Positions 10,851 through 19,058 of a stretch of 26,054 bases of DNA are shown piece after piece. Within the stretch, counting starts at the first letter, position 1; the number at the start of each line of letters is the position of its first letter. The stretch lies in assembly GCA_049999725.1 (NCBI GenBank), contig JBNGIS010018364.1:1-26054 (forward strand), in the 5' to 3' direction. Origin of the DNA: Haplomitrium mnioides (taxonomy: Eukaryota > Marchantiophyta > Haplomitriopsida > Calobryales). Below the pieces are notes generated by a model. The model saw only the letters and a list, made by a program, of their open reading frames with translations. It was not told where the DNA came from and did no database searches. A program made the translations under genes and the position numbers.

Positions 10851-11460
10851 CTAAGAAGTCACCGTTTTCTCAAGAGTTAAATTTTGTTTAATCTCCAAAG
10901 TCTCCAAAACTAATTTTATTTTTAATTTTTGGGATAAAATCATCTTGCTCTCCATGAATGTCTGATGCCAATATTTGAGCCTTTGAATAGATGTCATCTC
11001 TTGTTGGTATCGTTGGTCATAGTTATCATCACTTGCAAAAATCCGGGTCTCATTTGGTGTAAGCCCCATGTAAACATAACAATTGCAGAGCAAGAGCATT
11101 AGATTCTTTGCTTTGTATTTGGTAGTCAAAAGTTTCCTTGCCTCAGCACTATGATTGCTTCCAACAATCTTATACCTATATTTGTCAGGGTTTTTGAGGT
11201 CGAACTCTGATTTATCCCTCAACCCGTGCTTTGGATCCACAATGATAATAAAAAAATGAGTACACTTGTTTGTGAGCATTCTTTGTGTAAGAAGCTCCAC
11301 AAAACCCTCATTGAGTTGCTTTATTTGGAATAGGCTCGAGTTATTCATTTTGAAGTTTTGACAAATTGAGATTCTCCAACCGAATCATTATTGTCTTTTC
11401 AAGAAATTTGCACTGTTGGATTGTAGACACTCTGATTTTATTTGTCTTCCTCATACACTA
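10851..11460 (-). pseudogene. ParB/Srx-like domain segment of the putative DNA-methylase gene
   Basis: The open part (11348-10851) encodes a domain resembling the ParB/Spo0J N-terminal (ParB/sulfiredoxin) fold. It has FQIKQLNEGFVELLTQRM, then YRYKIVGSNHSAEARKLL (about 11129-11180), equivalent to the G.HR..A motif in which Arg is often replaced in eukaryotic forms. Then comes CYVYMGLTPNETRIFASDDNY, equivalent to the 'Lt..ea..lA..hN' segment, and a helical T..QRLKYWHQTF end. ParB-like domains are commonly found N-terminal to beta-class DNA methylases in phage and bacteria; the matching methylase C-terminus lies downstream on this strand, across the copia element. Coding-like sequence extends upstream in another frame (KFLEKTIMIRLENLNLSKLQ, about 11440-11350), needing a one-base shift or a splice. 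The frame closes at 10851, close to the copia insertion point. Confidence 0.5.
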
Positions 11461-11479
11461 TCTAAGGATCCACCTACTC

Positions 11480-11589
11480 TCTCTCTCTCNNNNNNNNNNN
11501 NNNNNNNNNNNNNNNNNNNNNNNNNNNNNNNNNNNNNNNNNNNNNNNNNNNNNNNNNNNNNNNNNNNNNNNNNNNNNNNNNNNNNNNNN

Positions 11590-11636
<47 letters not shown>
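11480..11636. repeat. (CT)n microsatellite with a 100-N assembly gap
   Basis: Pure CT repeats flank a run of exactly 100 N (11490-11589). The round number indicates a gap of unknown size rather than a measured one. The open frames that run through it on both strands (SLSLSL, RERERE) are artefacts. It lies inside the putative ParB-methylase gene, so that gene cannot be reconstructed fully here. Confidence 0.95.
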
Positions 11637-11639
<3 letters not shown>

Positions 11640-11983
11640 GTTTGAAGCCCTTTGTGCACCCCTCTCTTTGCTCTTAACATTGGCGGGTGCACTGGCTCTG
11701 GCTCGACCTCCTCCTCAAACCTGCTAGAAAAGGATGAAGATAGGGTTGGCGTAGATAAGCTTGGCAGAGACAGTGAGCAAACATGCTCCTCTTGAACAAG
11801 CAGTGGTGGCACTAGCTTCTTCTTTTTGTAGAGCAAGCTTCTCCTTTTCTAGAGATCTTATAAGCTCCACTTCTTTCTTCTTTTGTCCAGCCAACAATCC
11901 ATTTGTTGTGTCATTGAAAATGTTGCTACGTTGGGGTGAGGCACAGACTATACCAAGCTCAAACTTGGCTTCACCTTCAAAAT
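11637..11983 (-). pseudogene. ParB-methylase gene, exon 2 (linker region), probably shifted
   Basis: On minus the exon starts after TTTTCTTTCTCATTGAAG, a good acceptor with a pyrimidine tract ending at 11984. Joined to the phase-1 donor of exon 1 it reads on in frame as DFEGEAKFELGIVCASPQ, then KKKEVELIRSLEKEKLALQKEEA, a charged, heptad-like helix likely to be a coiled coil. After about 11815 the better coding character moves to another frame: a Ser/Pro/Leu-rich stretch, then FEEEVEPEPVHPPM. This suggests a one-base indel or a further small intron. The exon runs into the CT microsatellite and gap, so its end is unknown. No enzymatic motif is present; it looks like a linker between an N-terminal helical domain and the ParB-like domain. 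Confidence 0.45.
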
Positions 11984-12818
11984 CTTCAATGAGAAAGAAA
12001 ACTTAGCTAAATCTCATTCTACCTGTTGGGCATCTAGGTAGGCGTTTACAAAGTCTGACAAGAACCACAAAAACTCAAAAGAAGAAAACATATTAGTGTC
12101 AATAACCATTAATGAAAACTAAAAACAAGCATATCAAGGTTATTTCTCTAGAATCCAAGTAGTTCTTATTGAAGGAGTCTATGCTTGCTTTGAGTATCTG
12201 ATCACCAAGTAAAGGTACTGAAGTCTATGCTCATAGAGACTCTTGGGTCAATATGGGCATAGACTCTAGAGTCCATGCTTGTATGAACCATTGAGTCTAT
12301 GCACGCATTGGTTCTAAAGTCCATGCGCGCATAGAGTCCAGAAGCACTTGGACTCCATAGTACATGCATGCATAGACTACTGGATCCTTGCTCAAAAAGA
12401 CTCAAGAAATCATGCATGTATGGAATCTAGAGTCTAAGTGCCCATGGACCTAAGAGTCCTTGATGGCTTGGACACCATAGTCCAGAAGTGCAATGACTCC
12501 AGAATCCATGGGCGCATGGATTCTTGAGTGTAAATACGTATGGACTCTTAAGTCCAAGCACCAAAGGACTCCCAAGTCCATGCATGCATGGAATCTCGAG
12601 TGCTTTCACACAAGGACTCCAAATTTTATATGTGTAGGGACTCGGTAGTCCATGAGCGCATGGATTCTCGAGTCTATGTTGGCATAGACCCGAGAGTCTG
12701 TTTGCGCATGAACTCCATAGTCTACGCATTGAGATACTGTTGACTTCATGCGCACATGGGCTGTAAACACCGTCTTAGACTAGACTTATAGGAAAAAAAA
12801 TAAGTTACGAGTTATTAC
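11984..12818 (-). other. Predicted GT-AG intron of the ParB-methylase gene (835 bp)
   Basis: The donor AGAG/GTAATA is at 12819/12818 and the acceptor TTTCTCATTGAAG/AT at 11984/11983, both on minus. The reading frame is preserved exactly across the junction (phase 1: the last G of exon 1 plus AT of exon 2 gives Asp). Most of the intron is a 24-bp minisatellite. The minus-strand open frame at 12427-12729 with an eight-residue period is just this repeat read through. Confidence 0.5.
12222..12766. repeat. 24-bp minisatellite with palindromic core, about 23 units
   Basis: Units of exactly 24 bp recur, with one 17-bp and one 25-bp exception. The typical form is AGTCCATGCGCGCATAGAGT plus four bases, starting at 12222, 12246, 12270 and so on. 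The best units have the palindromic arm AGTCYATGC...GCATRGACT around a CATGCGCGCATG or CATGCATGCATG centre. Divergence between units is high, so the array is old. It fills the middle of a predicted intron. Confidence 0.85.
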
Positions 12819-13182
12819 CTCTTTGCTCTTGTACGCCTCTTGCAAGTCCGGTGGTGAATGGGTCCCGTTGTTTCATTTTGTTGAAGCAAAGCATTTTTTG
12901 AAAGGCATTTTAAACATTGATCCAATTCTCAGACTGCATAAGAAGCCAATTGCACTCTCTATACTCCTCACAAATCATTGTAATTTGGACCAAAAGGCTC
13001 ATCATGTTGAATTTCTTGCCTTCATCTTGGAAAAGGTAAAGGTGATGATCAATGTCTCTAATTCTTCCACAACAAACTAGACATTCATTGGCTAATTTGA
13101 TAGACTCCAGTGCCTTGAGCACATCCTCATATCGATAGGACTTTGGTTGTGTTAATTTTGGAACAATGACCTGAGATGCCAT
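12819..13182 (-). pseudogene. ParB-methylase gene, exon 1 (N-terminal region), one stop
   Basis: ATG at 13182-13180 starts MASQVIVPKLTQPKSYRYED, a mostly helical segment with several Cys (ANECLVCCGRIRDIDHHL). An in-frame TAA at 12912-12910 interrupts it, but the same frame continues as NAFQKMLCFNKMKQRDPFTT up to a donor-like AGAG/GTAATA at 12818. I do not recognise a named domain here. I link it to the ParB-like segment because it is on the same strand, upstream, and splices in frame to exon 2; that link is inference. About 170 bp upstream is A-rich sequence that could be 5' untranslated. The plus-strand open frame 12823-13080 is its shadow. Confidence 0.45.
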
Positions 13183-13930
13183 TTTCTATATTATGAAAAT
13201 GTGTGAAAAAATGACTCTGAAAATGAGTGATAAAAGGTCTTCGAAAACTTGAAGGTAAAAGAATACAAAACACATGAAATTGCAAAAATAACCACAAGAA
13301 GGAGAAGTGATTTCATAACTTAACTCACAAAAATGGAATGAAACTTTCTATTGTTGCTTCTTTTATACCCGAATTTCAAAAATTGCATTTTTGTTGTTTG
13401 TGGTTTTAAAAAAAAAAACCATATTTTGGGTATACTAGCGTCAACTCAAAATATTTGCTCAAATCTTTGTTTCAAATTTTTAGTTTTTCATTATTATTTT
13501 TAAATAGCAAGAGTGTTAAGAGGCAAGAAGCAAGTAGAATTTCAGAATTCATGTTCTTAAAAAGTGTTATTTTTACAATTGGAGATAGTTTCAAATTGTC
13601 ATTTTGAGGAGGGAAGTATTGCGTTACCAAAAATGTCAAGTGTGATGGCAAGTATTTTGGGTAAAAACATGGTAGTTGTTGAACAAGATACATCAATTGA
13701 GGAAGATTGAATGAGTGAACCTTATGCACGCATACGATCAAGAAAAGAACCCTACACATGTATAAGATCCAATACTCATCTTATGCACGTATTGGATCTA
13801 TCTTACTAGCCAAGCAATCAAAGTTTACTCCTTGTGGATATTTTTCAAAACACAACAACTAAAGAGTGTGAAAGGTTTGACACTACAACAGAACTTTGTT
13901 TCTTTCAAACCAAAGCTCGTTTTTTGAGAT
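13183..13930. other. Head-to-head spacer between ParB-methylase gene and copy C
   Basis: This 748-bp stretch separates the minus-strand ATG at 13182 from the plus-strand ATG at 13931. It holds A/T runs, two or three palindromic boxes (about 13722-13800), and no recognisable coding sequence. It could have served as a shared bidirectional promoter, but no specific element is clear. Confidence 0.45.
13722..13800. repeat. Palindromic core repeats upstream of copy C
   Basis: Three boxes lie close together: CTTATGCACGCATACGATC, CTACACATGTATAAGATCC and CTTATGCACGTATTGGATC. They are of the same type as the boxes at 28-258, 3040-3830, 12222-12766 and 25771-26054, spaced about 30 bp apart. Confidence 0.65.
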
Positions 13931-15001
13931 TTGGGAAAAAAAAAAGACACCAACAAGTCAACAACCAGATGTTCAAGTCACATTCATGAGAAGGTTGTGG
14001 AGGTTTCTTCATCAGTATCAGATGATGAGGATGATGTTCAAGATCCAAATCTATTTGTTCAAAAGATAAAAAATATAAAATCAGATAATTGCTTCAAATT
14101 TCGAGGTGATACCCTATCACGGTTGGCACCACTCAAATGATGAGTAAACTCTAAACAAGGTGGACCTTTAAGTCAGAATGGAAGATTGTTTGAAAATGAA
14201 AATCATTTGGAGGAATCTTCAGATGAGAGTTTAGGTAATAATTCAAGCAAAGAGTCTTAGTCACTGAATATTTCTCTGTAGATATTACTACGAGCACAAA
14301 TTGTTTTACAAAGACATTTTTTTCTACTCAAGATTTTGATGAAGATTTGTTTTGGCATAGTCCAATTCTCCTACATCTCACATTGGTCCACATAGATCAA
14401 AAACATATTTCAAGAAAACAAAAAAATGTTTCTGATGATGCAAAAAATCTTGAAGATAATGCTTTATCTTATATGGCTAGATTTTTCTACGACCAAGTCG
14501 ACCATTAAAACATAAGAGTTCTGGGCCAAAACCCAAACAGGTAAATACTTCATATAACAATTCTTTGCCAAAAGTCCATCATGATGAGAGCCTTGTGAAG
14601 AAAAAGCTCGATCTAATATCAATTTTGAAATTGAGAAAATTTTCATGTTGCCAAAATAATTGTTTATTGTTTTGCAACACATATTTTTTAAGAAGTGTTA
14701 GAGAAATATACTTTTGGTAAAGCATAAAGAATCAAGATGTTATCTTGAAATAGAGAATACCAAAAAAAAAACTCCAATCTTGATAATCGATTTACTCTAC
14801 CTAGCGGTACCATTGTTTGTAGAAGAGCACTTAAGTTAATATTATCCGTAGGGAATGATAGAATCCAAATGATTCAAAATCTCAAGAATGCATATCTTAA
14901 AAACATTTTTGGAAATAGAAAATTATCTACCAAAGGAGTATTTGTGTGTAAATAGATGGACATTTTTTCTAGGAACAAATGCCCATTATAAAGTTTACAA
15001 T
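13931..15001 (+). pseudogene. DUF7869-type protein, copy C (N-terminal part only)
   Basis: The start MGKKKDTNKSTT leads into an acidic Ser/Asp stretch (SSSVSDDEDD). The first frame ends at 14140; a second acidic Ser-rich segment (HLEESSDESLGNNSSKES) follows in another frame up to about 14260, and a third (SDDAKNLEDNALSYMARFF) near 14430-14500. Then come a basic linker, KKKLDLISILKLRKF (about 14598-14645), a Cys-rich CCQNNCLLFC segment, RSVREIYF, and finally RFTLPSGTIVCRRALKLIL...NDRIQMIQ (about 14795-14880). The last block matches the 'VC..aF..ilgis..ri' segment that precedes DUF7869 cores. Copy B (4560-4120, minus) is its inverted paralogue. The gene breaks off at the LTR of the second copia element at 15002, so its catalytic-like half is missing. 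Several stops and shifts show it is dead. Confident about homology to copy B; less so about the family name. Confidence 0.55.
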
Positions 15002-15111
15002 TGTTGAAGGGACATATATATACCCTATGTAAGTGGTTATCCATGATCTATTCTACTCATTCATCTTGGAGACTCCCGTGTGTATACATGCGGTGCTCAT
15101 GCGATAACACA
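15002..15111 (+). mobile_element. Short putative 5' LTR of copia copy 2, with primer site
   Basis: The sequence begins TGTTGAAGGGACATATATAT and ends GATAACACA just before TTATCAACATGAC. That resembles the ACACGTTATCAGCACGA junction common in plant copia elements and seen at 19040 in this window. TATATATA near 15013 could be the promoter TATA box. At about 110 bp it is unusually short for an LTR, and no matching 3' LTR was found, so the exact limits are uncertain. Confidence 0.4.
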
Positions 15112-16025
15112 TTATCAACATGACGGACTCCAAAGAAATATTTTTTTCCGCATGCACTCTATCCGCACCAACATCTGAAGAAGCTCCCACATACTCGTCA
15201 TCTTCGTACTCACATTCATTTTTCTCTGTGCTGAACTCCTTTTTTTCCCACTACTTTGCTCCCACAGATACTCCTTCTCCTTCGCTATTTTTCGAACAAA
15301 GCTTTCTTAAGCACCTCTTTCTTGTACTCTTCATTTCATCCCTTTTTTTTTTCTTCTGAATACTTTCCCGTACCAACTAGGGCGTGCTCACCTTCACGAC
15401 CCTAGCTCATCGTTTTTGCTCATCGTCTTGCTCAACGCTTTGCTCACCTTTGAAGCCGCCGCAGCTCGACACTTCCACTGGCAATTTCTTGCTCCTCTAC
15501 TTGACAACACTCGGCTCATTTACTCGACAACCTTGCGTTCCGTGTTCGGCGAACCTCTTACCTTTCTTTTGCTTGGTAGATAGTAGCCCTTCTATTTGGT
15601 GACACTTCATGGTGCCCATCTAGAGACCCTTTTGCTCTCTACTTGACGACATCGCTCCCTGCATCGACTTCATGGGTGACCTTTCCTTTCTTTTGTCTCC
15701 CTCTCCTCAACAACATCTGAGCATCATTGGTGTACTGCCTTCTTTACTCGTCAACTTCAGCACAACACCACAACATCCTACGCTTGTCGGAAGCCGACCT
15801 GCATTGTATCCTCCTTGTTTTTCTTTCTTTGTTCCTCGCCTAGGACATGCTGAAGTTGTCTACCACTCTTGATCTTCGATAACAACGTCTGTCAGGTCAT
15901 GCTCTCCTATTTCATTCTATCTTTGTGATCTCTCTTCACTATTTCAATCCATGGTTCTTCATGAGACTCTTGTCTCCTCCATTTTATTTGCTAGGGACTA
16001 TCCAGCACAAGACACCTCACTAGTG
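15112..16025 (+). other. C+T-rich segment in place of gag and protease, copia copy 2
   Basis: This stretch is visibly richer in C and in CG dinucleotides than its surroundings. It contains a loosely repeated phrase (CTCTACTTGACAACACTCGG, TTTACTCGACAACC, CTCTACTTGACGACATCGC, TTTACTCGTCAACTTC). Frame 3 is open in several pieces (15120-15359, 15384-15602, 15672-15872, 15951-16148), all in the same frame, but the product is Ser/Leu/Phe-rich without a recognisable domain. It occupies the place where gag and protease should be. It may be the leader of this lineage joined by deletion to integrase, or captured foreign sequence. Confidence 0.4.
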
Positions 16026-16026
16026 T

Positions 16027-17874
16027 GTACACCTGTTCTTCTTCGATACCAGAGTATGCAAACGCCTATACCCGGTCTCCACAACTCTCACATGGCACAA
16101 CTGCCTAGGGCATCCGGGCCAAGACATGTTCTATCGCATAAAAAATGATAGCAAAGGTATACCATAGAATATGCACCCACTGCCATTGAATAACCCATGC
16201 TTAGCATGTGCATATGGAAAATTGAGAGCTGCACCTTCTCACGATAAAGCAGCAATTACGATTCCTTGATTCCTTGAGAGAATCCACGCTGATGTCTGTG
16301 GACCTATCCACCCACCTTCGGGACCATTTTGATACTTTCTTGTCACCATAGATGTATCATCCAAATGGTCAAAAGCATCTCTTCTCACAACCAAACACAT
16401 GGTTTTCTTGAAGCTACTATCCCAAATCTTGAAACTCTCAGCACAATTTCCTGATTAGCCAATCAGAAATCTGAGAGTGAACAACGTTGGAGAATTCTTT
16501 TCACAAACTTTTGACAATTTCTACACATTTGCCGGTATAGACATACAATATATAGTTCCACATGTACACTTTCAAAATGGCATTGCAGAATCTGCTACTA
16601 AGAGAATACAACTCATAGCAAGACCATTACTTCTAAAATCAAACCTCCACACCACTGCCTGAGGACATGCAGTTATGCATACAACATCTCTATTGCGCTA
16701 CAGACCATTTGCATTCAATAAGAATTCCCCACACCAACTTGCATTGGGAATTCCAGCAGATATATCACATCTACACACATTTTTTAGTTGCCTTGTACTT
16801 GTCCAAATCTTAGGACCACACCAAACAAAGATGGGACCACAACGTCAAAAAGGCATATATATTGGTTTTGAATCTCCTTCTATCATCCAATATCTTGAAC
16901 CCTCAACCTCTGATGTGTTTAAGTCTTGATTTGCAGATTGTCAATTCTTTGAAGAATCTTTTCCACATCTGACACAAGAGGACAAAGCTGTACAACCCAA
17001 ACTTGAGGACAACTTAATATGGCACCAAACTTGCCATTAGACTTTGATTAATGAAATGGACAATCCGATGCCAAATTCAGATGACTCCTCCATTTACAAA
17101 AAACCATTAATCAAAATGCTTGATGTATTTAACAATGCAGCCAACATCACCAAATCACATATTGAAGCTGCCAATGCAGCAACATGACTTCAATAAGTTG
17201 ACGCACCTGCCATTGAAATACAACCTAGAGAAAAGCATGGCAGACCTAAAGGCTCAAAGAATAAGTCAACATCACCGACATTATTACACATTGCAATAGA
17301 CAATGATGAAATAGCAATTGACTATTCCCATACCAGTCAAATATGGGACAAAACCCAAACCACTATGGATGATTTATTTGCATTCTCTGTATCCCAATCA
17401 ATAGAAAATGATACACCTGATACTTTATCTGTATGAGAAGCACAATCAAGAACTGATTGGCTCCAATGGAAGAAAGCAATAAATTCTAAACTTGACTCTC
17501 TCATGCAATGACAAGTATTTGGATTTGTTATGCCAACACCTCCCAACATGCATTTGGCATATTATAGATTTATTTTTGTCCGCAAATATAATGTGAAAGG
17601 TGATGTCACATGATATAAAGTAAGATTAGTGGCCAAATGATACACTAAGATCCCTAGATGTGATTATGGCTTGGCATACTCACTTGTCATGGACACTATA
17701 ACTTACAGATACATGATAGAATTTGCTATTCAACGTCATCTTGCCATGCACATCATAGACGTCATTACTGCCTACTTATATGGTACTCTGGACACCTAGA
17801 TTTTTATGAAGGCACCCCCCAAACTCATATCAAGAATGGCATTTCACATTCAGGGGGAGAACTACCACAATGCA
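16027..17874 (+). pseudogene. Copia polyprotein fragment (integrase to early RT), copy 2
   Basis: One frame (codons starting at 16027, 16030 and so on) carries the pre-integrase block TWHNCLGHPGQDMFYRI (about 16087-16140), integrase HADVCGPIHPPSGPF (about 16285-16329), RVNNVGEF (about 16470-16495, where the second catalytic Asp is Asn), HFQNGIAE (about 16570-16595, catalytic Glu kept), the C-terminal integrase KGIYIGFESPSIIQYLEPST (about 16850-16910), a linker with a GRPKGSKNK basic motif, and the start of the reverse transcriptase (DWLQWKKAINSKLDSLM, YRFIFVRKYN, DVITAYLYGTLDT). The RT then stops at MKAPPKL...HIQ and joins the purine tract CAGGGGGAGAA at 17851. Fourteen in-frame stops but no frameshift: TAG 16165, 16456, 17038, 17797; TGA 16267, 16330, 16660, 16927, 17185, 17434, 17509, 17611, 17638; TAA 17194. 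YVDD and RNase H are absent. Confidence 0.85.
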
Positions 17875-18110
17875 TATGGACCTTTAGTTCCAAGCGGCCA
17901 AAATACTGAGATTGGATCTTTTGTCTTTCATGGCCCAAATACTGAGATTAGACCCTTTGTCTTTCACGGCCCACATATTGAGATTGGATCTTTTGTCTCT
18001 CAAGGCCAAAATTTTGAGGTTAGACCTTTTGTTCCTCATGATATGAACTACAAAAATGGACCTTTCGTCCACATAGACACAATGATTCAGAATGGACCTT
18101 TTGTCTTGTG
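17875..18110 (+). repeat. 36-bp tandem repeat, 6.5 units, open in the polyprotein frame
   Basis: Units start at 17875, 17911, 17947, 17983, 18019, 18055 and 18091, each exactly 36 bp. A typical unit is ATTGGATCTTTTGTCTTTCA followed by TGGCCCAAATACTGAG. In the frame of the upstream polyprotein every unit is open and encodes twelve residues of the type IGSFVFHGPNTE; the core G/RPFV is kept in all. The frame closes with TGA at 18109-18111. The same 36-bp unit occurs about twice in copy 3 at 25185-25256. Confidence 0.9.
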
Positions 18111-18111
18111 A

Positions 18112-18744
18112 AGGCATGAGATGGTTTGAGAGAATTTTAATGAGAATAGAACACTATTATAGAATGGAATGCACTATGATGAAGTATGGAGAAGTTTAGA
18201 AGTTATTAGAGGAAACTTAGATTTGATCGGTTTTCTTCAATATGTGTAGATATGAATACAGAGTAAATTCTGCTCTTATTAGAAATGTTTAGAAGCTGAT
18301 ATTTTATAGTGGGATGAAATATTGCTCAAGTAACTAGTAGAAATTTATAGAAGTGAATAAGATCTTGTAAATCGAAAGTTATAACCGATCAAAGTTACAA
18401 TAGTGAGCTACAAAAAAAGTCAAAACAAAGAGTATCTACAAATTAGAAAATACTAATATTATTATATGGGTAGAAAGCTTATTTAACAAGCTTTTAAACA
18501 AGGTATAGTACAGCCAAATTGACATAGTATTAATGACTTTATAGAGATTCTTCTAGAATAGACTAAAGAGGAGAAAAGTCAATTTGTTCTTTGACTTATT
18601 CTTGAGGGAATCTCGAAGTATCATCTTAGGAATTGTTTGTAAGGAAAAATACAAGGTAGAAAAGCATTGAATCAATTGTTGAGATTCTTGGATAAGAGAA
18701 GCTCCAAATGAGAAGCTTCTTCTTGAAGAAGAAAACAAAAGGTG
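18112..18744. other. Spacer between copia copies 2 and 3, nothing recognised
   Basis: AT-rich, with no recognisable domain. A patch near 18560-18720 could once have been coding on + (LILEGISKYHLRNC, KALNQLLRFLDKRSSK) but has stops, and I do not recognise it. No copy of the 15002-15111 sequence is present, so a 3' LTR for copy 2 was not found. Confidence 0.45.
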
Positions 18745-19043
18745 TGTTAGAGTACTTTTAGTAACATACATAGAAGTATAAGAGGATATATCATAACCTA
18801 GTATTAGAGTACTAATACATGATTAGTACTATGTTAGGCTAACCCTAACCTAGGTTAAGGATGACTTAATCCTATATTGATTAAGACATTGTAACTTGTA
18901 TGATGATGATTATTATGATTGAGAAGAGAAGAGGAGGAAGAGAGCTTGAGAGTGAGAAGAAGAGATTCATAATATTCATTTATTGTGTGAGCTAATAGAG
19001 TGAGCACATGCATGTTTGTTATACAACACAACACAACACAACA
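18745..19043 (+). mobile_element. 5' LTR of copia copy 3 (299 bp)
   Basis: It begins TGTTAGAGTACTTTTAGTAA and ends ACACAACACAACACAACA, giving the TG...CA ends and TGTT/AACA inverted termini of copia LTRs. It is immediately followed by CGTTATCAGCACCATT, a primer-site junction well known from plant copia elements. Inside are a short palindrome (CCTAACCTAGGTTAAGG, about 18847-18863) and a purine-rich block (about 18918-18965). No 3' LTR lies in the window, so the element is truncated at its far end. Confidence 0.75.
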
Positions 19044-19058
19044 CGTTATCAGCACCAT
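19044..19058 (+). promoter_or_regulatory. Primer binding site of copia copy 3
   Basis: CGTTATCAGCACCAT follows the LTR end directly. It corresponds to the TTATCAGCAC primer site seen in many plant copia elements and fixes the LTR boundary at 19043. Confidence 0.65.

Noticed and set aside
11366-11836. Open frames through the N gap (SLSLSL and RERERE)
   Set aside because: They consist of CT microsatellite and unknown bases.
12427-12729. Minus-strand open frame with an eight-residue repeat
   Set aside because: It is the 24-bp minisatellite read in a frame without stops and lies in a predicted intron.
13472-13759. Minus-strand open frame of 95 codons
   Set aside because: Hydrophobic low-complexity product in AT-rich sequence overlapping palindromic boxes; no recognisable domain.
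18840-18865. Telomere-like AACCCTAAC in the LTR of copy 3
   Set aside because: A single partial unit within a short palindrome; no telomeric array.
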